NCBI RefSeq assembly: GCF_018688095.1
Contig: NZ_CP061311.1
Span: 2,016,120-2,080,119 of the forward strand
DNA length: 64,000 bases
From: Polynucleobacter sp. AP-Titi-500A-B4
Lineage (GTDB): Bacteria > Pseudomonadota > Gammaproteobacteria > Burkholderiales > Burkholderiaceae
Direction: 5' to 3'
Shown: in pieces, positions 30,402-38,664 of the stretch
Layout of the letters: each line of letters opens with the position of its first letter
How positions within the stretch are numbered: position 1 is the first letter of the stretch
The notes under the pieces: model-generated
Told to the model about the DNA's origin: nothing
Seen by the model: only the letters and a program-made list of their open reading frames with translations
Database searches by the model: none
Program-made: the position numbers and the translations under genes

Positions 30402-30698
30402 TTATTTTTTCTTAATTGGCGGATGACGCTCAAAATAAGTTTTGGGGCTAACTCCTATATCACCATCAGGATCAATAATTTCCATAGGTTGCCACACAGT
30501 AGGCTGATCTTCTAAATCTGTATATTTGATCACTTGCCAGACCTTGCCTTTTTGGGTATCAATCAAGAAAGTGTCTGCTCGCACATTAGGATTAAAAACA
30601 ATCTGGAATCTTTGTGACCCACTACTTGGTAACTTGTCACAACCAGCGAGCGTAAGCATTGATAACAAAGCAACGGCTAAAAATATGTATTTTTTCAT
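30402..30698 (-). CDS. lipoprotein of unknown function, 98 aa
   Basis: A 98-residue lipoprotein with signal YIFLAVALLSMLTLAGC. Mature part has IVFNPNVRADTFLIDTQKGK and VWQVIKYTDLEDQPTVWQPM, a beta-rich region resembling a single blade-like repeat. ATG 30698 begins the signal peptide. The NERD gene begins one base after its stop, so both are cotranscribed. A palindrome-family site is 22 bp upstream. Confidence 0.72.
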   Translation of the reverse strand: MKKYIFLAVALLSMLTLAGCDKLPSSGSQRFQIVFNPNVRADTFLIDTQKGKVWQVIKYTDLEDQPTVWQPMEIIDPDGDIGVSPKTYFERHPPIKKK

Positions 30699-30719
30699 TA
30701 CAACCCCTAATTTAATTTT

Positions 30720-30734
30720 GTCCTTTAAAAGGAC
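30720..30734. repeat. palindrome GTCCTTTAAAAGGAC
   Basis: Perfect palindrome in promoter position of the lipoprotein-NERD unit. The next 130 bp up to 30908 hold no visible gene. Confidence 0.8.
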
Positions 30735-30908
30735 GTTACATGAAAAGGGTACCCCGAACAAGACCACTTGAATAGCAGAAACGGTCAAATAGGATTAGAC
30801 ATCCTGATGATTAGATTAGAAACTCTGAACACTGACAAAAGATGCTAGAACTAAGGTGGAGATGCCATTGCTTAACTTAGACACAAATAGCTAGGGTAGA
30901 AATGAAAA

Positions 30909-30960
30909 AAGAGAGCTAGAAGCTCTCTTTTTGATTCTTGGTGGCCCGGGGCGGAATCTA
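30909..30960 (-). repeat. tRNA-Phe 3'-fragment plus terminator (copy R6)
   Basis: Hairpin gagagct-aga-agctctc with T-run, different in sequence from the other copies, then a tRNA fragment with one change at 30937-30960, right after the sorB stop. Confidence 0.75.
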
Positions 30961-30983
30961 CCAGGGTCTGAAGATACCGAACC

Positions 30984-31295
30984 TTATTTTCTATTGGCCC
31001 CGTAGGTCTTATTAAGATAATCAACAATCGCCGGAACCTCCTCATCAGTAATGGGCGCCTTAAATACATTTTTCATCCTTAAAACTTGAGCATTCCAATA
31101 GCCAACTCCCGTATTGGGCGGTTGATATTCTGCATAGTGGGCAGAGTGGCAGGTAGAACATTTCTGTAAAGTCAGCTGATAGCCAGGCAAATCTGATGGT
31201 CGCCATAAAACAGTATCAGCTGGTAACTCAATCGTTTTAGCTTGTGCCATTTGTGCCAAAGCAAGAGCAGATAGAAGGAGGATAGTTTTTTTCAT
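30984..31295 (-). CDS. sorB: monoheme cytochrome c, sulfite dehydrogenase subunit
   Basis: A 103-residue exported c-type cytochrome: signal TILLLSALALAQMAQA, heme site CSTCHSAHYAEYQPP and a likely Met ligand in VLRMKNVFKAPITDEEVPA. It follows the sulfite dehydrogenase gene by ten bases, matching SorB, which takes electrons from SorA in the periplasm. It then passes them to the respiratory chain. A tRNA fragment and terminator follow the stop. Confidence 0.87.
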   Translation of the reverse strand: MKKTILLLSALALAQMAQAKTIELPADTVLWRPSDLPGYQLTLQKCSTCHSAHYAEYQPPNTGVGYWNAQVLRMKNVFKAPITDEEVPAIVDYLNKTYGANRK

Positions 31296-31305
31296 ATTCT
31301 TCTCC

Positions 31306-32526
31306 TTAAACCGCTGTGACTTTTACAGTCTCAACAATATTTCGCATATAGCCAGCCGGCATCCAGCTTGCAGTCATGGGCTGAACTTGGCCAGCATGAT
31401 TAAATGCCCTGACCCTTAAGTCCAATATCCCTTTTTGTTTTGGCGTAAATTCAATGCGCCACTCTCTAAATGAGAAACGTCCAAGGTCTTGACCCAATCT
31501 CGCCTCTGTCCAATTTTGTCCATTGTCCTGCGAGAACAAAACTTTCTTTATTCCATAGCCCGCATCAAAGGCAATGCCTCGGGCTTGAACCGGCTTACCA
31601 ACAGCGACAACGCTACTGTCTGTGAAGTTCGTAATGAATGAGCGAATCGTAAATTGATTAATTGGAATCGTTTTTGAAGGTGCGGTTCCAGGCGCAACAC
31701 AGTTACAGTCATTATCAGGAATGCGATAAGCAGGATTCATCCAATAGCCGTTGTATACATCATCAACCACTTTAATTTCACTAAGGTGCTTAACCCAATA
31801 TGTTCCGTAGTAGCCGGGAACAATTAACTTGATTGGATAGCCGTTTAAGAATGGGATATCTGTGCCATTCATTTGATAGGCAACCATCACATTGCCGTCC
31901 ATGGCGTGATCAATATCTAGGCCTTTTACAAAATCAGAATCGCTTGGGAGAATTGGCTGATCCAAGCCATTGAAAGTTACTTGCTTAGCTCCGCCGCCGG
32001 GATTAGCCGCCTTCAAAATATCTTTTAAGGCAACGCCAACCCAAGCGGCATTACCCATCGCACCATTACCGAGTTGCCCACCATTAACTCTAGGTTCAAA
32101 TAAACCGCGGCTATTACCAGAGCATTGATTAACAGCAACAATACGTTGAGATGGAAAGTTTTTCTTTAACGACTCTAGAGAAATCTCTAAAGGCTTTTCT
32201 ACATTGCCACCAACTTTTAGTCTATAAGTATTGGGGTCAATGGATGTTGGAATGCCGGCCATGTGATAACGCACAAAGAATTCATCATTTGGCGTAATGA
32301 CATGATTGTCGTAATACCTAAATGGAGTCTCTAATTGAGGAGGCCTAGAGGTCAACACAATCATGGGCTTCTTTTCAGGAAAGGCCATGAGCTCGCGTTC
32401 ACCATAGGCTATTGGTAAATTCGCTTTCTCCCCCCCCATTGCCCAAGATGGCAATAAAGAACTGGCTCCACCAGCCAAGGCCGCTGTAATGACTTTACGT
32501 CTATTGGTAAAGTTTTCTGAATTCAT
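31306..32526 (-). CDS. sorA: sulfite dehydrogenase, molybdenum subunit
   Basis: A 406-residue molybdopterin enzyme of the sulfite oxidase family. A twin-arginine signal (NRRKVITAALAGGASSLLP) exports it folded. The cofactor-binding region has FFVRYHMAGIP, the Mo ligand cysteine in VAVNQCSGNSRGLFEPR, and GYPIKLIVPGYYGTYWVKHL; the C-terminal dimer domain follows. It oxidises sulfite to sulfate. Together with sorB it forms the SorAB type. ATG 32526 is used, since the longer start adds only five residues. A palindrome pair lies upstream. Confidence 0.92.
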   Translation of the reverse strand: MNSENFTNRRKVITAALAGGASSLLPSWAMGGEKANLPIAYGERELMAFPEKKPMIVLTSRPPQLETPFRYYDNHVITPNDEFFVRYHMAGIPTSIDPNTYRLKVGGNVEKPLEISLESLKKNFPSQRIVAVNQCSGNSRGLFEPRVNGGQLGNGAMGNAAWVGVALKDILKAANPGGGAKQVTFNGLDQPILPSDSDFVKGLDIDHAMDGNVMVAYQMNGTDIPFLNGYPIKLIVPGYYGTYWVKHLSEIKVVDDVYNGYWMNPAYRIPDNDCNCVAPGTAPSKTIPINQFTIRSFITNFTDSSVVAVGKPVQARGIAFDAGYGIKKVLFSQDNGQNWTEARLGQDLGRFSFREWRIEFTPKQKGILDLRVRAFNHAGQVQPMTASWMPAGYMRNIVETVKVTAV

Positions 32527-32618
32527 GGATGTCTCCTCCATAGTATTTTTGGTTTAAGTAAGAATAGCTACTTTTAAAGAGGCATGCGTTGGTGATTACC
32601 CTCATCGAGCATTAAAAA

Positions 32619-32723
32619 TGTCGTTTTAAACGACATAGCGAGCACCGACCCTAGATCAGGCTCACTTAAACCGACGCTTGACCAACATAGGGATGTCTAA
32701 TTGACTTGTCCTTTTAAAGGACA
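32619..32723. repeat. palindrome pair, fourth instance, in sorA promoter region
   Basis: TGTCGTTTTAAACGACA at 32619-32635 and TGTCCTTTTAAAGGACA at 32707-32723; the spacing is 88 bp rather than 46, with acttaaaccgacg between them as a possible decayed third copy. Confidence 0.85.
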
Positions 32724-32779
32724 GTTCATGATGGGGATATCCAAGGCAAATGGCGCCTAACCCTACCAGACCCCAAATG

Positions 32780-32834
32780 AAAAAACCACCCAAAGGTGGT
32801 TTTGGTGTTTCTTGGTGGCCCGGGGCGGAATCGA
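32780..32834 (-). repeat. tRNA-Phe 3'-fragment plus terminator (copy R7)
   Basis: Hairpin 32780-32803 and exact 24-base fragment 32811-32834, right after the stop of the gene at 32871. Confidence 0.85.
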
Positions 32835-32870
32835 CCAGGGCCGAGGATGTCTAATCCTACTTGGCTTAGA

Positions 32871-33266
32871 TTACATCTTCACAATTTTCCAAGCGCCATT
32901 TAAGAAGCCATCACCAGTTTTATCTCCTGGCTTAGTATCCTTGGCCCAGAAATACAGAGGCATGCCTTTATATGCCAATTGCTTCTTGCCATCGTCACGG
33001 GTAATCACAGAGTAATCGCCAGAAATTGCTGGACTGCCATCAACCAATAGTGGCGGCCAATTAGCGGCACATGGACCATTACACGCAGATTTTCCAGATC
33101 CGGCCGCATCTTTAGCAAACGTATATAAGGTCATATTGTTACTGCCTACTAACATGCCATCATTTACTTTGGTATATGGCGCCATGGCTCCACCCGTCAT
33201 CGACGCACATGCGGCTAATGTAGCGGTAGCGATCAAACCAATTAATACACTCTTAATACGATTCAT
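32871..33266 (-). CDS. lipoprotein with secreted repeats (COG4315 type)
   Basis: A 131-residue lipoprotein: signal LIGLIATATLAACASM, then two repeats, NNMTLYTFAKDAAGSGKSAC with CNGPCAANWPPLL, and KGMPLYFWAKDTKPGDKTGD with FLNGAWKIV. This Leu-Tyr-x-Phe...Asp pattern defines the Lipoprotein_15 family, found beside sulfur or copper genes, with no proven activity. The two cysteines in the first repeat may bind metal or form a disulfide. It is a single-gene unit between repeats R7 and R8's gene. Confidence 0.87.
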   Translation of the reverse strand: MNRIKSVLIGLIATATLAACASMTGGAMAPYTKVNDGMLVGSNNMTLYTFAKDAAGSGKSACNGPCAANWPPLLVDGSPAISGDYSVITRDDGKKQLAYKGMPLYFWAKDTKPGDKTGDGFLNGAWKIVKM

Positions 33267-33352
33267 TTAGATCTCCTTTTAAAGTTACATAAATACTCTA
33301 CAGGTAATTGATGTTTAACGTATGACGCCAGTAAAACCAAGGGGCTAGGTAT

Positions 33353-33408
33353 GAAAAAACCACCCTAAGGTGGTTTTAATGTTTCATGGGGGCCCGGGGC
33401 AGAATCGA
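33353..33408 (-). repeat. tRNA-Phe 3'-fragment plus terminator (copy R8)
   Basis: Hairpin 33353-33376 and a fragment with several changes (ggcccggggcagaatcga, 33391-33408), downstream of the membrane gene at 33440. Confidence 0.75.
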
Positions 33409-33439
33409 CCAGGGCCTAGAGCGAGAAATACTTAAGGCA

Positions 33440-34045
33440 TTAGTGGTTATGGCCTTTATTATTCATTGGCTTTTGATCGTTCATCATTTTCTGATGTTGC
33501 TTCATCATGTCACCATGCCCATCTGGATGGCAAAACTCATGATCCGAGTTACCACTCATTTGATGAGTATTGGCGCCCTTGTATCCCAGAATACTTGGAT
33601 CAAGCATGCCGGCAATCATGGCGATGTGTCCAAACACCAAGAACAATGCAACACATATCGCATGAATTTTTAACTTACCCATTTGGTCTAGTGCTCGATT
33701 AACTAAACCCAACTCTTGTAGGGCAATCCAGATCAGCGGCAATCCTGCGATGACATAAGTGCTGACAGCAATTACATCAATCACTGTTCTCCACTCGCCT
33801 GCCTGTGTAATGGGAATTATGGCGTTAGTCACAATGTAGTAAATGATCCCAACAAAGTAAACGCCTACAGCAATTCCAGAAAAGCGATTGAGGTAATAAA
33901 CAGCACCATCGAACTTGCGAGTAAAGAGTAGATATAGTTCAGTAATAGCTAAAGTCTCTGCTAAGACGATTGGGATGGCCATAAAAATAATTAAATTCCA
34001 GGGCTGATTAACAGCCAATAACTCCATGTAGTGAGTCATGTTCAT
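33440..34045 (-). CDS. polytopic membrane protein with His/Met-rich tail
   Basis: A 201-residue protein with five hydrophobic segments: PWNLIIFMAIPIVLAET, FSGIAVGVYFVGIIYYIV, VIDVIAVSTYVIAGLPLIW and HAICVALFLVFGHIAMIAG among them. The last 45 residues are rich in His and Met (CHPDGHGDMMKQHQKMMND), a likely metal-binding tail, perhaps copper. It fits a family of uncharacterised permease-like proteins (I associate it with DUF6803, from memory). ATG 34045 follows GGAG. It is cotranscribed with the exported protein at 34103. Confidence 0.75.
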   Translation of the reverse strand: MNMTHYMELLAVNQPWNLIIFMAIPIVLAETLAITELYLLFTRKFDGAVYYLNRFSGIAVGVYFVGIIYYIVTNAIIPITQAGEWRTVIDVIAVSTYVIAGLPLIWIALQELGLVNRALDQMGKLKIHAICVALFLVFGHIAMIAGMLDPSILGYKGANTHQMSGNSDHEFCHPDGHGDMMKQHQKMMNDQKPMNNKGHNH

Positions 34046-34102
34046 AAGATTTCTCCAATAGATTACGGTGGCTAGATGCCACAAAAATTAGTTAATGCGT
34101 AG

Positions 34103-34435
34103 TTAACTAATTAATCTTGGAGGTTTGAATATATGACTTGGAACTGCCTCAACAATGAGTTGGGGCACTTGAGAAACAAAGTGATTTGAGAAATCTGGCT
34201 CGATATATTGGCCGGTAGATAAGTTTGCTACTACGCCCAAACAGCATTGATACTGTGCTTGATGGTTGGTTGATTGCGACTTCTCAACATTCACATCACT
34301 TTTTGTATGGCAATCATGCTGAACTACATGCCCAGAATGAGCTTGTGATATGAAGTCGGCAGATACGGGCATGCTACCCGCATGAATCAAGCTGGCAAAT
34401 AGACTAAAGCAAAGGGTGACACATATCCTTCTCAT
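34103..34435 (-). CDS. exported small protein with cysteines and FKPP end
   Basis: A 110-residue protein with signal (VTLCFSLFASLIHAG) and mature stretches HSGHVVQHDCHTKSDVN and YQCCLGVVANL, giving His and Cys residues that could bind metal. The end SHIFKPPRLIS recalls the 117-aa protein ending at 15708. DUF2946-like proteins have this layout. It lies 57 bp before the His/Met-rich membrane protein on the same strand and may work with it in metal handling; inference only. Confidence 0.65.
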   Translation of the reverse strand: MRRICVTLCFSLFASLIHAGSMPVSADFISQAHSGHVVQHDCHTKSDVNVEKSQSTNHQAQYQCCLGVVANLSTGQYIEPDFSNHFVSQVPQLIVEAVPSHIFKPPRLIS

Positions 34436-34459
34436 AATTCCATTCTACGCCCAACAAAT

Positions 34460-34538
34460 GAAAAAACCACCCGAAGGTGGTTTTGGTGTTTCTTGGTGGC
34501 CCGGGGCGGAATCGAACCACCGACACAAGGATTTTCAA
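34460..34538 (-). repeat. long tRNA-Phe 3' half with terminator (copy R9), attachment-site candidate
   Basis: 34492-34538 equals the tRNA-Phe 3' end over 47 bases, as in R5. The hairpin (34460-34484) is the ccacc-cgaa-ggtgg type rather than that of tRNA-Phe. It would be the far attachment site of an island reaching to the tRNA at 46973. Confidence 0.85.
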
Positions 34539-34785
34539 CTCTGTCCCCCAGACTAAACTCCCGCTAGATCTCAAAAGGTTCGCCCCACCATAGGCAAACT
34601 TTGTGCACAAAACTTTCTTGGGTGATTGTATGAGACTGATTTAGTTGAGTTATTTTGACCCACGCAAGGATGGCAAGAGAGTTTGGTGGCGTAGTGGGGA
34701 TTTGACTGACACAAGGATATGATGTCCTTGCGTTAGTCGGGATACCCCGCGCATTAAATGTCCTTTTAAAGGACGAATTGAGCCG
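34539..34785. repeat. island-end repeat, copy 2
   Basis: Similar to 12830-13075. It holds a long hairpin: CAAGGA/TCCTTG inside GACTGAC/GTTAGTC inside GGGG/CCCC at about 34697-34749, and GTCCTTTTAAAGGAC at 34760-34774. No gene. Confidence 0.75.
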
Positions 34786-34872
34786 TGATCATTTAATCAA
34801 GGCAAGGGAATAAAAAAGGGGCTATAGTTTTATCTACCCTTGATTGCCGATCCATAAAAAAGGAAAGTCTTA

Positions 34873-35688
34873 ATGAAAAGCTTCATAAAACAATGCATAG
34901 CTTTTTTCTTGATGTTTAATCTATCAATAGCGCTTAGTCAAACCAATTCTCCAGCACTCCAATCGCAAATTGATAAAGCGAATACTGGAGATGCTGGGGC
35001 CATGAATATGGTTGGCAATTTTTATGCTAATGGATCAGGGGTCGATAAGAACCTATATGAAGCAAAAAAGTGGTATGAAGCGGCTGCAAAAAAAGGATAT
35101 GCTGCAGGATATTTTAATTTAGGATTAATGTATGAACGGGGCGAAATAGTGCCCAAAGATATTAATAAGGCAATGGAGCTTTATAAGACTGCTGCCAATG
35201 GTGGATTACCAGCAGCACAAAAGAAATTGGATGCATTAGCTTCACAATCTTCAGCGCCAGTAGCAATACCTAATCAACCAGTGCAACCCCAATCACCAGT
35301 TCCAGCAGTTCAAACACCCACCCCTACGGCACAAGGGGCTAAGCCTGCAAACAACCAATTAAATAAAGCCCAAGTTATTGAGCTAGCCGCAAATGAAATA
35401 GGGGGGCCTGAGGGCTGGGGTAAATGCATGGTGGCGCATACGGTTTTAGATTTGTCGGCTACAAATAGCCCATTACCCCCCAAATTGGCCAAGCAAAATC
35501 AGGGAATTGGGGTACTGCTTGGAGAAATTCGGCAATACTATCTTCGAAGTGGGTTTACCGATGCATACCTAGGTCAATTTATTAAAGCCTATAGACCAAC
35601 GATTAATACTGGCGATCAAGCCTTAGATGCATTAATTCCGTGCAATAACAAGCTTAATTCTGCAACGGCATTATGGAATGGAAAATAA
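34873..35688 (+). CDS. exported Sel1-repeat protein
   Basis: A 271-residue exported protein: signal IAFFLMFNLSIALSQ, two to three Sel1-type repeats (AGAMNMVGNFYANGSGVDKN, EAKKWYEAAAKKGYAAGYFN and NKAMELYKTAANGGLPAAQ), a Pro/Gln-rich linker and a C-terminal domain with EIGGPEGWGKCMVAHTVLD and ALIPCNNKLN. The C-terminal domain is unfamiliar. Sel1 repeats bind proteins. It is the first gene inside the island and the only plus-strand gene there before element B. Confidence 0.83.
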   Translation: MKSFIKQCIAFFLMFNLSIALSQTNSPALQSQIDKANTGDAGAMNMVGNFYANGSGVDKNLYEAKKWYEAAAKKGYAAGYFNLGLMYERGEIVPKDINKAMELYKTAANGGLPAAQKKLDALASQSSAPVAIPNQPVQPQSPVPAVQTPTPTAQGAKPANNQLNKAQVIELAANEIGGPEGWGKCMVAHTVLDLSATNSPLPPKLAKQNQGIGVLLGEIRQYYLRSGFTDAYLGQFIKAYRPTINTGDQALDALIPCNNKLNSATALWNGK

Positions 35689-35706
35689 CCAAACTTTAAT
35701 TGATTT

Positions 35707-36318
35707 TCATATTTTTGTATTACGCTTCTTCTGCTCTTCTTCCTGCTGGCTTTGCAAATCTTGTTGCTTTTTGTAAGCGCGATACTCATTTCTTTTTGTT
35801 TTTATCATTTCTAGTATAGCTACTTTATCTTGAGCCATTTGGCAGTTAAAGGTCCATTTCAAACCATTAAGACTACCAACACCAACTGAAGTCAGCACAA
35901 GATCTTGCCTGTTCAGAATATATGGATTTGATCCATATGCTTTTGCCTCATCACTAGCGCCAACGCTTCCATACCGATACTCCTCAGTAGATTCTTGCTC
36001 AAGAATTAAGGCATATTCTGTATACATCTCTGGTCGATCACTTGGCGAGCTTGTAAGCAAGCTGGCGGCTCTACCCATAGAGACCATATAGTAGCGATTT
36101 CCCTTCCCATTGCCAGGAAGACAAACTAGTGCAAACTTAATTTCGGGAACTGCGTCTTGTGAAGAAGCCGAAGGATTTTCAGGCAAAGGCGGGGCTTTAG
36201 CCGGAGCGTCTGGTATATTTTCTTGGGCTTTTTGGCTTGGTTCAGACTTTCCGCATGCAGATAAGCCTAAAAGAACTACAAGAAAAGCAATTGTGAGCCT
36301 AGTTAAATGCAGCGCCAT
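35707..36318 (-). CDS. lipoprotein of unknown function, 203 aa
   Basis: A 203-residue lipoprotein with lipobox VVLLGLSACGKS, a proline-rich linker, a beta-rich middle (FALVCLPGNGKGNRYYMVS, YTEYALILEQESTEEYRYG) and a basic, glutamine-rich coiled-coil-like tail. No family recognised. It is convergent with the Sel1 gene and follows the 36356 gene. Confidence 0.72.
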   Translation of the reverse strand: MALHLTRLTIAFLVVLLGLSACGKSEPSQKAQENIPDAPAKAPPLPENPSASSQDAVPEIKFALVCLPGNGKGNRYYMVSMGRAASLLTSSPSDRPEMYTEYALILEQESTEEYRYGSVGASDEAKAYGSNPYILNRQDLVLTSVGVGSLNGLKWTFNCQMAQDKVAILEMIKTKRNEYRAYKKQQDLQSQQEEEQKKRNTKI

Positions 36319-36355
36319 AATAATTAATCCCGATTAATAGTCAATTTTAAAAAAG

Positions 36356-36844
36356 TTACTTATTTACAAGATACTTTTGTTCGTAAGTCAGCATCTTATT
36401 TAAATCAGGGGATAGTGGACGACATAATTCCATAACTTCTGTAAATTCCTTGGAATTATTCGCCCTATTAATTTCAAGTAATCGCATCCATCCGGCTTTA
36501 AATGCCTCTTGTGAAGAGCCATACTGTATACCATCACAAGCAGCAAAAACGGTTAGATATTTCATCTGTGTATTTAAATCTACATCCATTTCTTTAGATA
36601 AAACAGCGCGCGAAAAATCAAAACCTGTGCAATAAGAATAGCCCTTACCCCAAGACTTCGTTCGCCACATTGCGACAGTTGGGTTTGTAGAATTATCAGA
36701 CATATTTTTAGTGCCTGATTTACAAGTTTGGTTGGCAAACTCTTTTAGCTTATCCATTTGAGACATTCCACTAGTTTGGCAAAACCCTATTGATGCATTG
36801 GCCATAAAGACAATGGCGACAAATTTTTGGATTAAGATTTTCAT
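36356..36844 (-). CDS. exported protein of unknown function, 162 aa
   Basis: A 162-residue protein with signal (FVAIVFMANASIGFCQ). Mature part has NQTCKSGTKNMSD, GYSYCTGFDFSRAVLSKEM, VFAACDGIQYGSSQEAFKA and ELCRPLSPDLNKML: four cysteines suggest disulfides. ATG 36844 has AAAGGA seven bases upstream and begins the signal peptide. No family recognised. Confidence 0.72.
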   Translation of the reverse strand: MKILIQKFVAIVFMANASIGFCQTSGMSQMDKLKEFANQTCKSGTKNMSDNSTNPTVAMWRTKSWGKGYSYCTGFDFSRAVLSKEMDVDLNTQMKYLTVFAACDGIQYGSSQEAFKAGWMRLLEINRANNSKEFTEVMELCRPLSPDLNKMLTYEQKYLVNK

Positions 36845-37204
36845 TGTTTTTCCTTTAAAACTGATTAGCAAATGTTATTGTGCGTTTTAAGATTTAATTC
36901 TAATTTTCAAAATAATTTAACATGGATCACTGATCAATAATGGTATTAATTAGTTAATTCGTTGCCGAAGCATCCAAAGGATGCCCCTTCAAGGGGTGAA
37001 TAAATTTTAAGTTGCACTCGCTATACCTCTCATCCCCACCAATAAGAGTTTTCTTTTTTAAACAAAAACCGCCAAAAAGCCCCTGAATTTGGTTCAAATC
37101 GTCTGATTTTCAGAATAAGAATTATTACGAATACGAGGTAGGGTTAGATTTAAATCACCAGGGGCCGAGATCTCCGCTGACTTTGAAAATTGCGCGGTAA
37201 ATTT

Positions 37205-37375
37205 TTAGGGCTTACTACTGATCGGCTTGATAGCCTGTTGATAATGCTGGCGATCCTTTTCCAGCTTTAGTTGTTGTTTGGCAGAATCCACATTTCGCTT
37301 AAGAGAAGCTACTCTTGCCTGCGCAGGTGAAAGGGGCTTAATTGGTTTGATGGTTTTGATTTCATAAAAGCGCAT
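37205..37375 (-). CDS. 56-aa conserved element protein (B)
   Basis: Homologue of 16309-16479 with Ser to Ala and His to Tyr changes and mostly silent third-position differences. Opening MRFYEIKTIKPIKPLSP, basic helix in the middle, end QAIKPISSKP. Third gene of the minus-strand operon. Confidence 0.7.
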   Translation of the reverse strand: MRFYEIKTIKPIKPLSPAQARVASLKRNVDSAKQQLKLEKDRQHYQQAIKPISSKP

Positions 37376-37411
37376 CAAGTATTTAAGCCTAACTTTCGCC
37401 CTACTAAAGTA

Positions 37412-37561
37412 TTACTCCCATACTTCTGTATAGCCTAGAACATTGCCTAGCCCAAACTGTAATTCACCAATTAACTTTGCTTGTATTTGACTATCGGCAA
37501 ATACTACGGTGTTTGCTGTTTGAGTTTGACTTATGCGAACCCATAGAATGAACTTACTCAT
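37412..37561 (-). CDS. 49-aa conserved element protein (B)
   Basis: Homologue of 16503-16652, opening MSKFILWVRISQTQ and ending YTEVWE, with the same ATGA overlap with the 145-aa gene. About 60% identity to the A copy at protein level, with FILWVR and FGLGNVL kept. Confidence 0.72.
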   Translation of the reverse strand: MSKFILWVRISQTQTANTVVFADSQIQAKLIGELQFGLGNVLGYTEVWE

Positions 37562-37995
37562 TTACCGAACCCCGCACGTACTGCGCCGCTTGCCGCTTCT
37601 ATTTGAGCGTCAAGTTCACCGGCTTCTACAGCGACCTTAATAATCTCTAGGGCTTTAATCAGCTCATCTGCGGAGTTAACTTCTACAGCAGTCTTGCCTT
37701 TAGCAAACTCAATGATCTTTGCGCCGTAACGAATATTCAAGCAAACCTTTCCATCCATAGCTACAAACCACCACTGACGAATGCGCTTTTCATGCTCAAT
37801 GGTTTTGCGTGCACCAGTGATGTCTTTCACTGTTTTGAATTTCTTAACAGTAAACGTGCCGCCTTCTTTGCTAGCTTTGGCTAACTGGATCTGCTCCCAG
37901 ACTTTGTTGGCTAATTTATTACGGCGATGCAGTACTGGTGGGATTGCTGTTGGCTTTTTTGAATTAACCATTTTCAAACTGTTTAATGTGCTCAT
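37558..37995 (-). CDS. 145-aa basic element protein (B)
   Basis: Nearly identical to 16649-17086 (Ala to Ser near the start, Glu to Asp and Thr to Ala near the end). Same AGGAG ribosome site, same promoter block and same divergence from the structured RNA. The near identity against a more diverged middle of the element suggests recent exchange or strong constraint. Function unknown. Confidence 0.8.
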   Translation of the reverse strand: MSTLNSLKMVNSKKPTAIPPVLHRRNKLANKVWEQIQLAKASKEGGTFTVKKFKTVKDITGARKTIEHEKRIRQWWFVAMDGKVCLNIRYGAKIIEFAKGKTAVEVNSADELIKALEIIKVAVEAGELDAQIEAASGAVRAGFGK

Positions 37996-38026
37996 CTTTT
38001 TCTCCTATAAGTTAATGGGCACACTT

Positions 38027-38056
38027 AATTTATTGTCAGAGTTTTTGGTTGGACAA
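38027..38056 (-). promoter_or_regulatory. sigma-70 type promoter of 145-aa operon (B)
   Basis: Minus strand TTGTCC, 18 bases, TAAATT, as in element A. Confidence 0.6.
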
Positions 38057-38086
38057 CCTCTTTTTGCCAAAAGCCACAGAGATCTA

Positions 38087-38660
38087 ATGATTTGACCCAG
38101 ATCTGCTCTCCTTTTATTAGGTTTCACTAAATAACTATGACAGCAGAGTAAATAAAAGTTCTGTGATGCCATTGATTACTACCGAAACAAGAGCAGTGAC
38201 ACTCAGTCGTTATGTCACCCTAAAGCTGGACTTAGAGTCGCAGTCATGGAAATTCTGGGCGGTAGCAGAGACTTTATTCACTATCCTTTACAGGACGCCA
38301 TTAGCCTTGCTGACTAATATGAATCAAGTATATGAATTAGCACAAAGATTATAGAGCGTAGTTCTATGGATCACGAGAAAGCCCTGCTTACACAGTAACT
38401 TTCAAACAAGACGAAGGTAGCCACTTATTGCTTTTGTCATTGTTGCGTTTTAAGCCGCACGTAAAAGGAGACAGCGAAACCGCCCTTCCCAAACTGGTTG
38501 TGCCTATAAGTGGTTTAGTAAAGAACTCAGCGAAAGTCCTTTTCTACTACTGAGCCTGTTGCTTAAGGCTCAGTGTAGGTTGAATCTAGCGAAAATCATA
38601 AAAGAAAAGAAAAATGTGATGAGCGATAAGCGAAATCACAAGCTAACGTAGTTGGCTTTT
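38087..38660 (+). ncRNA. large structured RNA of element B (novel candidate)
   Basis: Counterpart of 17190-17752. Paired changes: ATTCA/TGAAT (38276, 38320), ATTAG/CTAAT (38300, 38314), TCCT/AGGA (38284, 38292), ATAGAGC/GTTCTAT (38351, 38361). The fixed hairpins GTGACA/TGTCAC and CTGAGCC/GGCTCAG are present. It ends in AAGCTAAC-gta-GTTGGCTT followed by TTAT, a terminator-like hairpin on the plus strand that differs in sequence from that of element A but keeps its pairing. Confidence 0.78.
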
Positions 38661-38664
38661 ATAT

